DNA of 64,000 nucleotides from Daphnia pulex (Eukaryota > Arthropoda > Branchiopoda > Diplostraca > Daphniidae): positions 10,696,501 to 10,760,500 of the forward strand of contig NC_060021.1 of assembly GCF_021134715.1 (NCBI RefSeq), in the 5' to 3' direction. Below the pieces are notes generated by a model that searched no databases, was not told the DNA's origin, and worked only from the letters and a program-made list of their open reading frames with translations. The position numbers and the translations under genes are program-made. Positions 1-11,898 of this stretch are shown piece by piece. Positions within the stretch are counted from its first letter, which is position 1; each line of letters opens with the position of its first letter.

Positions 1-2235
1 TGCTCAGTTCAAACAATTAGGATTAGATACATTCACCCACAACTTTTCTGTCAAATATCCATTAGATGAAAATGAGGTTTTATTGGAAAATATTTATTAT
101 TTTTTTCAAAATTTAGTTACAATTACATTCTTTTTCTTAGGTTTATTCTGGCAAAAATGTTTATGGCATTTTAAGAGCTTCAAGAGGGGCTAGTACAGAA
201 TGCCTTGTAATGTCTGTTCCTTACCGACCTCCTGATTCTGTACTGACGGGAACCAACGCTGGAATTGCCGTTATGCTTTCACTGGCAGCATCTTTTCGGG
301 GTAATTATGAGTATTAGCGTTGTCTATTGAAAACCGTATTCTGTTCTCTTTTTTTTCTTTATTTATTATCATTTTTTACATTACAATATTGGGTAGGACT
401 AATCAACGTAAATTCTTTTTTAGCGGCCTCATACTGGGCTCGAGATGTTATTTTTGTTGTAACCGAGCATGAACAACTTGGTATGGAAGCTTGGTTAGAA
501 GCTTATCACTATACATCGTCTGGTTCAAATTCAATTGATTTCGGGCAGTTGGATGCCCGTGCTGGTGCCATACAAGTGCGTCATCGTATATATTGTTTTC
601 GAGTAAACCAGCTAATCCATTGAACAAATATGCATATTAGGCTGCAATCAATTTAGAAATCCCATACGAAAAGATATCTCATATCGATGTACGAATGGAA
701 GGGTTGAATGGGCAACTTCCAAATTTAGATCTCGTTAACCTTGTGCATAGACTGTTCCAGCAGGAGAGATTTACAACCACTTTGAAAGAGAGGGTGAATT
801 TTTGTATTAATTGTCGTCATCTTGTAGCTAAATCTAAATAATCGTCCTTTTATAGGAGGACTATCCGGATCCTCTTAGCATGGAAGGTTGGATATATTCC
901 GCTTCGTCATTACTGACTTTAATGGCCTCTCAAGCAACTGGAGTGCCCACTGGAAACCATGGCCTCTTCCACCGGTCTGTGATGTCCACTTGTTTGTTCT
1001 ACCATGAAAACAAATAGTGACAAATTTTTTGTTGCCTTGATATTTGTCTCCATAGGTTTGGAATTGAAGCCTTAACAGTGGCTGGCTCGTATAAGAGAGG
1101 GTGGCACGGATCAAATTTTCTGTTGATGGGAAGGTAATTTGAAAATGACTGAACGTAGCTAGCCATTCGAGTGATGTGCACTAATGTTATCATTTAAATT
1201 TTTGCTAGAGCAATCGAGGGTATCATGAGAAGTTTGAACAACCTGCAAGAAAGATTTCACCAATCTTTTTTCTTTTATCTATTACCTGCTACCAATCGCT
1301 ATGTTTCTATTGGTAGTCATATATTTTCCAACATTCTATTTCCGTAACTATTACCCTTTTTTTTATTTTTAGGTGTATATATGCCGCCATTTGGGCTTAT
1401 GATTGGCTCGATGTTATTACAAGCTGTTGCACTTTATATATCACGAAAAGAGAATCCAAATGAAAAACAAAATTGGAATTTCCTTAATTTAGGCTCGTTT
1501 GTGTTGTATAGTACGATTTGTGGTTTGCTTTTTTACTCAGCGCCCGAAAAACTTACAAGATTTAATCGTTCTATGGCATTGGGGCTAAGCACGGAAGACG
1601 TTGTTTTTGGAGGATTTTGTATGCTCAGCGTAATTCATTGCATTTTAACTTCAACTGTTGGCGTCAGGTATTATGATTTTATTTATTGAAATTGTTCTTA
1701 TTTAAAACAAACACTTTCTTTTCACATTTAGAATGCTGTCCATCCAACGATTATCTGCCAATTGTGTTCAATGCGCAATTCTTTTACTAACATCTACTCT
1801 GATGTACGCAGTTGCGATGGGCAATATTTCCCTAGCCGTGCTCACTTGTTTTATAATCAGTCCGGTATTTTCCATTGCCAAACCAGTTTCCCAAAGGTTT
1901 GCATTCGTTTGTATTAAATTCTTGAAAACCTTAATAGCAATTTTTTCATTGGTATTAGGTTCTTGAAATATTGCCGCTACGCTGTGCTAATGTTAGTACA
2001 TCCTCTATCGCTGCTCTTTATCGCTACACTTATTGATACTTACAGAGTGTTTCCGGAGGAAATAAATCAACCTTGGAAATTTTTCGGTAAAACACATACA
2101 GCTGCCCAGCGTGCTCTGATTTACGCGGTTGTTGATGGAACGTTTTATGGAAATTGGCTTTTCTTTGCTGTATCAACTCTTTACTTGCCGCTATGGTCAC
2201 TTGCCTGGGCAAATTTGGGTAATTTATCACGTTAA
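1..2235 (+). CDS. GPAA1: GPI transamidase component GAA1 (GPAA1), 5' part outside window
   Basis: GPAA1 is a multi-pass ER membrane subunit of the GPI transamidase, which swaps the C-terminal propeptide of precursors for a GPI anchor. The window opens inside a coding exon. Exons read at 1-76, 141-300, 424-575, 641-793, 856-974, 1056-1133 and from 1209 onward give the luminal domain, with landmarks [38 protein letters not shown] and [14 protein letters not shown] hydrophobic C-terminal half of several membrane spans follows (from about 1260), including [10 protein letters not shown] and VYMPPFGL. The stop codon is at 2233-2235. Introns are short and GT-AG, and the phases checked join in frame. 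The order and spacing of landmarks match human GPAA1 as I remember it. The N-terminus lies upstream. Some internal boundaries between 1300 and 1980 were not fixed exactly. The family call is firm. Confidence 0.92.
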
Positions 2236-2716
2236 TAAAATTTTGTCGCCCTTTGTTGTAAATTCCGTAAGTCAACCGATTACATTTTCATTGTTTTTTA
2301 TCACGCATTCACGTGTTTATAGTACAGTTTGCCGCAAATTTAGTAAATGCAGAATTGCAGACATATAGATATAAAATAAATGAGGTAATGAAACAATGAT
2401 TAGGCCTACTCATTACTGATAGTGGATATCATATCTGGTAGACTGAATAATGACTGATGATTGATGAAAATGTGACATTGTGATTGTAAAAGCCGTTTTT
2501 TTTTACAGAATTCTGTGTTTCTGTCTATCGGTTCTGGTTGCTGAAACTCAAAATACCTACAGGCTTTAACTTCTAACAGATTAGCGTCTGCTTATGTTCT
2601 GCCTGTCGAAAGTGAGTGTCGTTCAAGTTATATCAGTGGCAGTGGTCAGCATTTTCACACTTTCTATCTCTAAATATTGTAGAAGGAAATTTATTGCTCA
2701 GTTCTTGTAGTTTAAC
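2236..2716. other. Intergenic: GPAA1 3' end and upstream region of the PH-domain gene
   Basis: AT-rich spacer of 480 bp. It should hold the GPAA1 3' UTR and the promoter and 5' UTR of the next gene. AATAAA-like strings occur near 2378. Apart from a T-run near 2497 and general AT richness I see no repeat or RNA gene. Confidence 0.6.
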
Positions 2717-3519
2717 ATGAAAGTGAATGAAAAGAATCTCATAGCTATCGCCAATGCCTCTAATTTGGTTATCGATAAAGAAGGCTGGCTTAATAAAAAA
2801 GGAGAATCTAACAAGGGTTTCCAAAAACGCTGGTTCGTTTTGAAAGGAAACCTTTTGTACTATTTCGAAAAGAAAACTGACAGAGAGCCAGCTGGAGTGG
2901 TTATAGTTGAAGGATGTACTGTGGGTAAGTTGCAAATTTCTGACAAAGTTTAGCCCTAATTTATAACCATATGTTGAATTTGGTTACAGAGTTGTCAGAA
3001 GAGGATGAAGCATATAGCTTTAATATAACTTTCCATGGTCCAGGAGATCGCACTTTTGTTTTAAGTGCAGAGAACCAGGAACTGATGGAAGAATGGATGA
3101 AAGCAGTAACTTGTGCTAGCTATGATTATATGAAGGTTATGGTAACTGAACTACAAAAGCAAGTAGATGAACTTCAAGGTATTGTTTTTTTCAAAAATAT
3201 TTTTATTTTAACCAATATTGATTGATGCTGTGTTTGAACAGAGCTTGAGCGGTTACGGAAACTTGGATTGAATAGTGTAACAGATGGCTTGGCAGTACCA
3301 CCTGTTGTTCCAGCCAGACAACGTCATAATCCTTTTAACTTGATAGAAAGGGAAACTAGTTCCAATGTAGCCACTCGAAAAGTAATAAAAAAACAAAATT
3401 TTACCTCCATTCATAATGAGTATGGTCAACAAATTAAAACATATAGAGATGTATGGAAGAGGGAAAAGAGAGCTAATTTAACCAGTGTTATCAAAGAAGA
3501 TGTGCTGATAACTTTGTAG
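2717..3519 (+). CDS. PHETA: Sesquipedalian / PHETA-like PH-domain endosomal adaptor
   Basis: Three exons (2717-2924, 2990-3178, 3242-3519) with matching phases encode 224 residues. Residues about 18-115 form a pleckstrin-homology domain, recognisable by EGWLNKKGESNKGFQKRW, LYYFEKKTD and the Trp of EEWMKAV in its last helix. A short coiled coil (KQVDELQELERLRK) and a polar tail follow. Sesquipedalians sit on early and recycling endosomes and bind the inositol phosphatase OCRL through a C-terminal F&H motif; here NFTSIHNEYGQQ fits the F-x-x-(L/I)-H pattern. The start fits the family because the N-terminus begins right before the PH domain, as in vertebrate members. The exact vertebrate paralogue (PHETA1 or PHETA2) cannot be assigned, as an arthropod would be expected to have one gene. 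Confidence 0.88.
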
Positions 3520-4226
3520 GTCTTGTAAGTAGATGTGATTGTAATAAGATTTGACTAATGTGGAGGAGCCATATGTTGCCTTCATATATGAACTTTTTAA
3601 AAAGCATGTTTTTTCAAAATAGTGTCCCCTTTTTGATCTCCTGATGTACTGTAATCAATTTTCACTTAGTGGCCTCTGATTCATATCTTCTTATAATAGT
3701 ATTGTCATGTTTCATTCCAGGTGTTTTCAATTTAATTCTGTTTAACAATATCGGAAAAATTTACGACTCAAAATACATGATAAAACAATGTTTTCATAAA
3801 TGATAACATTTTTGGAATTCAACTTGTCCTTGACTGTGTCTCTTAGCTAGTGGCTCTATAAATATTCCTTGACTTTTACACATGTCCGTTATTTTGTCAT
3901 CGGTCTCGTTTCAATTAAAATTGCTAATTTTTTTTTTACATTTAAGAAACAATAAATTTTTGGTTTGAAATTCGATTTTTGATTTTATACAGGAATGTAG
4001 AAAGAATCTGTCCGCATTTCGACCCATTTCTTAAAATTATGCGGACATACGGGCTCGGCACGGTCGGCATCGCCGCACCTGACCCGCTGGCCGCGCCACA
4101 CGGCGGACACAGATTCGAAAAATGTAGCGTATATTTATCAAACTGTAGCGCAACTTCACTTTGGAGTTTGCATTGGCTTATCATCTTGTCAACTTTTCTT
4201 CAGAACATTGAAGTGAATGCACAGTC
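3520..4226. other. Intergenic between PHETA and PSMB5
   Basis: Holds the PHETA 3' UTR and the PSMB5 promoter. It is AT-rich except for a sharply GC-rich block at about 4003-4118, annotated separately. No open frame here resembles a known protein. Confidence 0.6.
4003..4118. repeat. Small GC-rich element with terminal inverted repeats
   Basis: The left end GAATCTGTCCGC (about 4005-4016) is mirrored by GCGGACACAGATTC at the right end (about 4103-4116), differing by a two-base insertion. A second, perfect 8-bp inverted pair lies inside: GTCCGCAT at 4010-4017 and ATGCGGAC at 4039-4046. The interior is far more GC-rich than its surroundings. The structure suggests a miniature inverted-repeat element or a stem-forming insertion about 110 bp upstream of the PSMB5 start codon. 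No target-site duplication was identified. Confidence 0.5.
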
Positions 4227-5346
4227 ATGGCTCTCTTTGAAATTTGCGGAATTAATTCTCGTTCAAACTTCAAAAGCACTGAAAATGACGAACTAGAAGG
4301 CGTTATGACGTCTCTAAACACCATTGGGAACCCTTGTCAATTAGCCTTGCCACCATTGGGTTGTGTAAGTTCACACATTGAATTTGTCAGTTTTAGCATT
4401 ACTCTCAATCTTAATGTAATGTTTTTAATTTTAGCCAAGTAACACATACAGCAAGAATCCTGTTGATGAAAATGGCAGAGAAATGAAGATAAACTATGAT
4501 CATGGTACCACAACACTTGGTTTTAAATACCAGGGAGGAATAGTCCTTGCTGTAGATTCTCGAGCAACTGGAGGACAATACATTGGTAAATATATTATTT
4601 TTCATCAGTGAGTCCATTGTTAATTGTATTTTTCTAACCCCATAGGATCTGGCTCAGTGAAAAAAATCATTGAAATCAATGACTTTTTACTTGGAACTAT
4701 GGCTGGTGGTGCTGCTGATTGCACTTATTGGGAGCGTGTCCTTTCAAAGCAGTGCAGACTTTATGAACTTCGCAACAAAGAACGTATCTCTGTGGCTGCT
4801 GCATCTAAACTGCTTGTGAACATGGTATATAACTACAAAGGCATGGGACTTAGTATGGGAGTCATGATTGCAGGGTGGGACAAAAAGGTATATATATATT
4901 TATGACATTCTTCTACTTAACCTTACCATATTTGGTTTCAACTCACACAAATTTTCTCTAATTTTGCCTTAATTGTTAGGGTCCTGGTTTGTACTATGTT
5001 GATAATGATGGAACCAGAACTCCAGGGCAGGTATTTTCTGTTGGATCAGGATCACTTTATGCATATGGTGTGCTTGATTCTGGCTACAGAAATGACCTTA
5101 CAGATGAAGAGGCTTATGAACTGGGTCGTAGGGCCATCTATCACGCAACTTATCGTGATGCTAGCAGCGGTGGTATTATTCGAGGTAATAATTAATTGTA
5201 CAAAGTTATTTATTTAAAAACAAATAATAATAGTTCTGTTGTTTTTAGTGTATCACATTAAGAGTACCGGGTGGGTCAAGATTTCTGAACAAGATTGCAC
5301 GGAGCTTCATTATCAGTACGAAGAAGCTGAGCGTAAATCCAAATAA
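4227..5346 (+). CDS. PSMB5: 20S proteasome subunit beta type-5 (chymotrypsin-like)
   Basis: Five exons (4227-4364, 4435-4585, 4646-4887, 4980-5184, 5249-5346) sum to 834 nt and encode 277 residues. The product is the precursor of the beta-5 subunit, which carries the chymotrypsin-like active site of the proteasome core. A 70-residue propeptide ends at HG, and autocleavage would expose the nucleophile Thr71 ([10 protein letters not shown]). Family residues are present: Asp and Arg in [14 protein letters not shown] and Lys in [38 protein letters not shown] and [14 protein letters not shown] follow in order. All phases agree and length is normal. The ATG at 4227 gives a propeptide of usual size. 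Nothing suggests loss of function. Confidence 0.96.
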
Positions 5347-7700
5347 TTTTTTTTTTCAATTTCATACAATCTGAACATCTTCATTAACAGATAAGAAATA
5401 CATTGAATGAAACCCTATGTTATAGCAATTATATAATTTGGAGTTAAAACGGGATTTATCCTCGGTATGTAACAGCTGAGAAGAACGATAGATTAATTAC
5501 CTGTGCTTATTGCAAGTAAACCTACTCTTGTCTGTATATCATGTGTTTATGTTAATATTTTCATGCTAAAGCTTAATGGAGTGTAAGTGCACATGAAGAA
5601 CCGAAAAAGGGTGTCAATAATTTTTATAGGGAAAAGAAGTAAATCTCTCGTTAATTTACTAATTTGTTTGTCAATATTTGAAACCTATAGGAATGTAATC
5701 CTCGTCGTCATCCACGTCATCATGCGTGTTGCAGAGGCCGAGGAATACTTAACCGCAGTTCAGCTTAAAGAACATTATTCTAAATGAGAAAAAGGTAATT
5801 AAAAAGAAACTACTTGTCGTATTGTTAAGAATTTAAGATGTGGTTCATAAAATTGAACAATGCATGCCATGTCTTATTTTATTGACACATAATCACAGTT
5901 ATATAATCGTTAGTTTAACAATGTTTTAAACATTTTGAGTTCTATTGCAGTTAGGGCTCAGGCCCAATCTTCTACTGTATGTTGCCCCGTTTTCTCCGCC
6001 GAAAGTAAGCAAATAAAAAAACATCGCGGGTTTTCTCCTGTGTTCCATTGCCACAGTCAGGAAAAATATTCTTTTCCTCAGAAAATTGTAAGTTTTATTT
6101 TTTGTCTTGAACCCCCCCCCCCCATACTACATACCTCCATAGTCCATACCCTATAATCTCATCAGATTTTTTTTATGTGATGTGTATCTTATTATTCATT
6201 TCTCGTGAGTCGTGAGCTCGTGATGTAAGCTCCGGAAACAGAGTTCGGAAAGCAATCCATCCGTTCCGTTCCGTACAGTCAAACGTATTAATCGTGGAGG
6301 AATCTTTTGGCTGCCGGTAGGTGGCTAAAATCATGTCCCCCAGCCACCAGGTGACGCGAGTGTCTTCGTTAGATTTTAGAGAATTAGATCAGAAACAATT
6401 GTTATTTGTTTCCGAGACGCTGATTGTGATTGAAAATGTACTCAAATTCAATTGCGGTGTCGATCTACATTTTCAGTCATGAAATGGTAATGCTAGTTTG
6501 GGTTTCTTAAATTTAATCAATCTTTAACGTTTTTGTCTGAATTTACAGGCAATCTTGCAAATAATTTCCACATGGCCAAATAATGTGACGACGTGGGTCG
6601 AAACTGCTGTCCATTTTACATTTTACCGAAATGTCGTACATTGTTAGCTGTACCTGTAAGGCTGTACGTCTCATCTCTTGCAGAAACACTTTAAGAGCTG
6701 GTAAAGTAATTTCGTCGATCAATTTCCCTGCAATAATGCAATATATTTCATTAGTTGATGTTCAGGTTGGAGACGGAGATCCCTTTGTTCAACTGTTGCA
6801 GAAATTGAGAATACGGCAAATTTTGAGCTTCATGGCTGTTGTATCATTAATGTGGTTTTGTTGCAGCCAATTGGTGAAAGGTGTGATTGAGTTGAGTTGA
6901 GCTGCAGCTGCTGCATGCAGTTTCTCGAGCTGGTGTTATCCCAGAGTCACTGCAGGAAGACTTCTTGAATAATTATTATGATTGATATTATTGGTTGTAA
7001 CTTGGTAAGTCTTTTGGTTTGATTTCTTTAAATTGATGATAAATGATGTGACGTAGAAAATTAGGGGTAATATTTCTTCCTTCCAAATATTTGTTACCAT
7101 TCAAAGATAGCCACATTCTAGTTAAAAATTTTCTTCCAATCAAACTAAAACAAAAATTCCCACTCTCATTAATTTTAAATTTAATGAAATGTATTTATAC
7201 CCTTTATTTCACATTTCAAAATGTTATTGGCTCGTTAAGGTTCTTTTGCTTTGTAGGAGTTCATGGTCAGTTTGATGCTGTTTGGAGTACAGACATACAG
7301 TGGTTTTGCAGTCCCTTTCCAGTTGAGAGATGCTCTGAAATGGAGCTTGTGCAGGCTTGCAGTTCAACATCACGCTTAAATGTGTCATTTGTCTATGTTG
7401 GTGTCGATGCAGTGCTGAACAGTAGCGTAAAATAGTAATTGTTGCCTGATGGCTGTCGGGCTTTTTTTATCGGCTGCGTTTTGTCGTTATGTCATCTCTT
7501 GCTACCGGCGTTGAGGTAATGCTTGATGTACAGTCTCTTTCCATTATTGACTTTTAGTTAAAATTTCCCTTCTCATTTCAGTTCAATCGTTTGCCACCGA
7601 ACCCATAGATAAGATCCATTGGTGAAACTGATGTTGCTGAAATTCAAGACTCATCAAAAATTTTGTACATGTAGGTAAATTACAAGAGCATATCTGGGCT
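5347..7700 (+). ncRNA. Candidate spliced non-coding transcript region, plus strand
   Basis: No recognisable protein is encoded. Several short blocks have plausible plus-strand acceptors or donors: a block after TTGTTGCAG near 6868, one after TTTGTAGGAG near 7258, and one after TTTCAG near 7582 that ends in GTAGGTAAAT. Within them are sequence modules that recur elsewhere: CAATTGGTGAAAGGTGTG (about 6871), CATGGTCAGTTTGATGCTG (about 7262) and ATCCATTGGTGAAA (about 7616). Reading frames in these blocks are short and change frame. A decayed gene or long non-coding RNA fits best. A C-run sits at about 6112-6123. Transcription is inferred only from splice-like signals. Confidence 0.3.
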
Positions 7701-7960
7701 CCCTTCTTCAGTGGCCCCGTTTCCCTAACTAACCACTAACCAACGCCCGCCGATGGTCACTCACTCGCTGCGACAATCAGGAGGAAGAGAGTGGACTGGT
7801 CGAACGGGGATTTGCAAGGCGCATGATTCGATGATAACTGTTCCTCGGCTCTCTTCGCTCTTTTTCCGGTTTCTCTTAACCACGGCCGGGTAATCTCCCT
7901 GGTCCAGTCAATCGAGGCAGTGTCTCCCCCTTCTTTGATTGGCTGCGTATTGAATTGGAC
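7700..7960. promoter_or_regulatory. GC-richer, promoter-like segment
   Basis: This 260-bp stretch is clearly GC-richer than its neighbours, which are strongly AT-rich after 7970. It contains TGATTGGCTGCG, an ATTGG (inverted CCAAT) box. It could be a promoter for one of the candidate non-coding transcripts nearby. This is a composition-based suggestion only. Confidence 0.25.
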
Positions 7961-9590
7961 GGTTTGTTTAGTAAAAAAACTAAATATAATTAAATATGGA
8001 ATATAAAATATAAACCATTATATTCGTTTTAATTAAATGTTTATTCATTACCATATGATAAATTTTAAATGTTTATTCATTTCTTCATTGTATGCCTAAA
8101 TGCTAGTCTATTTGTTTAAACTCGCACATGCACAATCAAGAAAGAGAAGAAACTGCATTGATTGATTGTGCAAGAGAGTTACCTGGACAAGGAAGAAGAG
8201 TGTGCAAGGGTGCAAAGCCATTTTAGCTAGGGAACAATTAGACATGGAAGATTTACAGGTTAGACACATGATGCTCCAGAAGTTTTCATCAAATTACCCA
8301 AATCCCAATGGCTGATGAGTGCTGAGTGCCCACCGGTGAGCATTGGTTAGTGCTGACAGTTTCCAAACAACTATAACGATGGTGAGAATCTCGCCCTGAA
8401 AGGCGAAAATATTTTGTTATAAATTTCAAACAATATATAGCAACAGCAATCAATAATACCTCAAATCTATCAATGTTACATTGTCCTAAATTAGAACTAA
8501 GTGGCAAAGAGATAGCAGCATTAGAGATAACAAAACAGAATTGCATCTGGGGAAGGCATCAATATCTTTAAGATTTACCACAATTTGACAGGGGAAGTTA
8601 ACCTGAAATGTTATCATAAAAATTAAATGACAGTAGAAACTATTTTGGAAGACATAGTTTGCATTATTGGATTGGATAACTTGATTTCTATTGTCACAAG
8701 CACCTAGGTCACACGAAAGTTCAGCTGAAATTTAAGCTGAAACATTAAGTCAGAAAGCAACAAGTTAGCTGTATGCTGTGTTATCTATTAATTAAAAACA
8801 GTCCAACTTACCTAAAATTCCTAATCTAAATTTGTTTAGATTTGTGTAAGTAACTTATGCTGTGTTTTGTATTGTGTAACTTAGGACCAGACGAAGCCAG
8901 GCAAGCTCTCCCATTCCAATGGTGCTCTGCAATTATCAATCCTACAGAAGAAAAGAAAGATTTATAACAGGTAAGGTTAAGTGCAGAATGACAGGAATAA
9001 AGCTAAAAAGGTGATACAAGTGATTATTAATTAAATTAGATGCCCAGTCCCTAGAGTGAGGATCGAATGAGCCAGGAACATGCTGTTGTTGTCAGATAGG
9101 GTAGTGTGGAAAGGATTTTTCACCTTCATCAACCTTCACCGCCATTTGTGATTGACTTTACATTTGCTGTTGCCTTGTAGTATGTAGCCTAGTAGAAAGC
9201 CACAATGAATAGAAACACATTATGAATAACTGGCAGGTTTACCTTACCAACACTGGGTGTTTTCACTTTCAGCAATCCATTGTCCAGCACTGTTGCCCAT
9301 CAGGTGCTGAAACGTCGGGAATCACTTGCAGACAACATGAACGGATATCTGTCTTGAGTGCCTTCTCCTAATCTCCTCAGACCTCAGTGTAGAAGTTGAA
9401 GTGGCGTTCAATATCACCTTGGGGATTTCGTCTTTTGTGATGTGTGATGCTGCGTTGGCTTTTTGATGAAATTTTGCATGGAGAATATTACGTGAGTATG
9501 AAAATTACTTGTTACCTTTTTTGTAAGTTCTTTCAATTGATTGAGAGTCAACGAGCTAGAGCGGACATTGTTTTCATGTTAACTTTTAAA
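7960..9590. other. Gene-poor AT-rich stretch with splice-like blocks
   Basis: No protein-coding gene recognised. Blocks with possible exon character occur near 8110-8270 (ending GATTTACAGGTTAGA) and 9288-9440 (with an acceptor-like CTAATCTCCTCAG at about 9368). Open frames are short. The remainder is AT-rich and without clear structure. Confidence 0.3.
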
Positions 9591-9743
9591 CGTTTCTTCT
9601 TTCTGACACTAGACGGCATAGACTTTGATAATTTTTTACCTGTCAGAATCAGTTTAGCTACGTTTACTTTGCACATCTCTGTAGCGATTTCTCAATACTA
9701 CTTCAAAAAATTTTGGGTGATAACTGTTAGTTTCTGTTTCAGC

Positions 9744-10132
9744 AACAAAGCTCACTTGTTAGATTTTTCAAAATGTGTTTTTTTTTCTACTTCCGGTTTT
9801 CTCTTTTCAATCAGTAGTTCAGTAAATATTCATTCGACGTTCAAAATAACCACATATTCGTGATCCTCGTCAAATTTGTGGTAAAGTTCATGTTTTGTTT
9901 TGTACGTTTTCGTACTTCCGGTTTTGAAAATTTTCCTGAACTATAGTTCAGGAAAATTCTCGATTTTGGCCAAAATCTGGATTTCGTTTAAATCACATCT
10001 AATCGACCCCAAATTTCACGTAGATCACGAATATTTGGTTTATTTGGTCGGCAGCTCAATGGTTGAGGCGCTATCGCTTACTTCCGGTATACTTCCGGAA
10101 AATTTGCATAACACTAGCAAGTGAGCTTTGTT
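9744..10132. repeat. Foldback (long inverted-repeat) element, about 390 bp
   Basis: The ends are inverted copies: AACAAAGCTCACTTGTTAG at the left (9744-9762) against CTAGCAAGTGAGCTTTGTT at the right (about 10114-10132), with one mismatch. Inner parts of the arms also pair, for example CATATTCGTGATCCTCGTC (about 9852) with the complement of a block near 10015-10035 reading TAGATCACGAATATTTGG. The centre is a perfect 30-bp palindrome (9929-9958). This is the architecture of a foldback element or MITE. No clear target-site duplication was seen. Related sequence lies at about 15940-16120. Confidence 0.65.
9929..9958. repeat. Perfect 30-bp palindrome at the foldback centre
   Basis: The half-site AATTTTCCTGAACTA is followed directly by its exact reverse complement, with no spacer. 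Pairing stops at 9928/9959. It lies within a few bases of the midpoint of the 9744-10132 element, as expected where two inverted arms meet. Confidence 0.85.
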
Positions 10133-10399
10133 CTCTGCACAATTCTAAAGACTCCTTGGCCAGTTTAAGCACACAGAAATTGTCTTTTTGATTACTTTTG
10201 TGACTTTTGTGACTATCTAAAGCCGGTCAGTTTTGGATGTGTCTAATAGATGGCGTAAAAGAATATTGTGTTGATATGTGCTTATGGCGGCTCGTTGTCA
10301 ACAGTTCAGCTACAGCTATTTTCTTCAAAAATTACCAATGAATTCGTTGGTAAATTGGATATATTTTGTGTGCAATTTGTTGGGTATGTGTTCTTTTCT

Positions 10400-11240
10400 G
10401 TATATGTGTTTAATAACCTTCATATTTCTCATTAATTTCCAGGAGAAAATGTGAAAGGGGCATGCAGCCTACTGTCAACTATTGTGTTGTAAATCCTGGT
10501 AGCTATCCTACTGAATGTGCCATCCAAATGACAGAGGTAACAACCAACACTAGCTAAATCAAGTATTGCTGAAATATATATTGTTCTCATTTTTTATTAG
10601 GATTCATCATAATTATCGACTGATTCTATTGGACTTGCTAGATCACCAACCCCAGCATGGACCAATCTCTCATTCCATCTTCTAGAGAACCTTGGCTAAC
10701 TGTTTGGTGGTTTCATGTGTAAGTTTACTTGTCATGTCACCAAACTTTCTTTGTTGCAGTCTAATATGTATTTAAAGTATTGATCTGCACTGGCGTCTAT
10801 ATAATAGCACATTGATGACACAAATTATAAACATAGTGACTTAATTTTATATTTTTTATTTACAGGTTCTTGGGTTTCTAATTTTGCATGACAGACTTTA
10901 TGAGAAGTCACGTCTTTGAAGAAAAAGGACAATGAGTATACATTCAACAAGGTCCTTTGTTTGGTAACCCGTTTGCTGCTACCACCCCTTTTTACTTCCT
11001 TAAACAGGCCCTCTTGATTTGAGGTATTGCTTTCTGTCGCTAAAATCTAATTTAAAATTATTGCCATCCTAATAAATGTTCATTCTGCCAACAGGGTAAC
11101 TCCTTCGCTACTTATCATGGACTTCATCCATTGGTGAAAACTGACAAGAGAAAGCTGTAATTCAAGACTGGTAGTTGTTGGATGTCTAAGCCGGAAGCCT
11201 ACTATGGTTAATCGCTGACTGTGTGTGCGAGTTTCAAAAG
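10400..11240 (+). ncRNA. Candidate spliced non-coding exons, plus strand
   Basis: Four blocks have convincing acceptor or donor contexts: one starting after ATTTCCAG (about 10442) and ending at CAGAG|GTAACA (about 10536), one after TTATTAG (about 10601), one after TTTACAG (about 10865), and one after CCAACAG (about 11094). The last contains ATCCATTGGTGAAAACTGA and AATTCAAGACT, which recur in the same order at about 7616-7655. No frame stays open across blocks. Best read as part of a non-coding or decayed repeated transcript family. Expression is unproven. Confidence 0.3.
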
Positions 11241-11389
11241 CAGTTTATCACCCAAATGAGACAAAAGGAGTTTGTTTTATTTGGGTATAAAATGCTTTAA
11301 AATTTGCACAGATCAACATTTGTCTTGTACCGGACGCTTTGTTTATTAAATTTCAAACATTTTGGCTAAAAATTCTAAAAATTAAATGA

Positions 11390-11680
11390 ATTGATCCAGT
11401 TAACTTGATTAATGTAATTAAGTTTAATTCAATTAACTTAATTTATTTAAATTAAATGTTATCTAATTAAGTTAATGTATTTGAAATAAAATTTGTTTAA
11501 TTAATTTAAATTTTATTTTGTTATTCATATATTAGAATATATAATTTTTTTTTATTTGATTAAGTTAGTTGGCAGTAGTAGTAAGTTAGTAGATTTCATA
11601 AAATTTTGGTTTTTATTTATTTTAACATTTTATACATAATTGTGAAAGTGTATAAAAAATAAATTTCAACGCACAACGAA
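11390..11680. other. Very AT-rich tract
   Basis: About 300 bp made almost only of AATT/TTAA words (AATTAACTTAATT-type repeats). No gene or RNA structure is recognisable. It separates the plus-strand module copies from the minus-strand ones. Confidence 0.7.
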
Positions 11681-11898
11681 ATGTTGCAAGTTAGCCTCAA
11701 CATCACAGGAATTATTTATAAATATGGGGTGAGGGAAAAATCAGAAATCACAACTTTTAACCCAGCATCAGTTTGCAACAAGCCATATTAGAAAACAATA
11801 TAGCATAAGGTTAATACAATCACATGTTATATGGCTATAATATTTTTATCGACACGTTGCACTGGCACAGTAAGTAGATAACACCAACATCAGTTTCT

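Noticed and set aside
3979-4296. 105-codon frame overlapping the PSMB5 start
   Set aside because: Out of frame with PSMB5 and crosses the GC-rich element; no domain.
9444-9863. 139-codon plus-strand frame
   Set aside because: Phe-rich translation running into the foldback element; no motif, and its 3' part is repeat sequence.
10046-10090. tRNA-like string GGCAGCTCAATGGTTGAGGCG
   Set aside because: It resembles a D-arm, but no anticodon arm, T-arm or acceptor stem can be folded around it, and it lies inside the foldback element.
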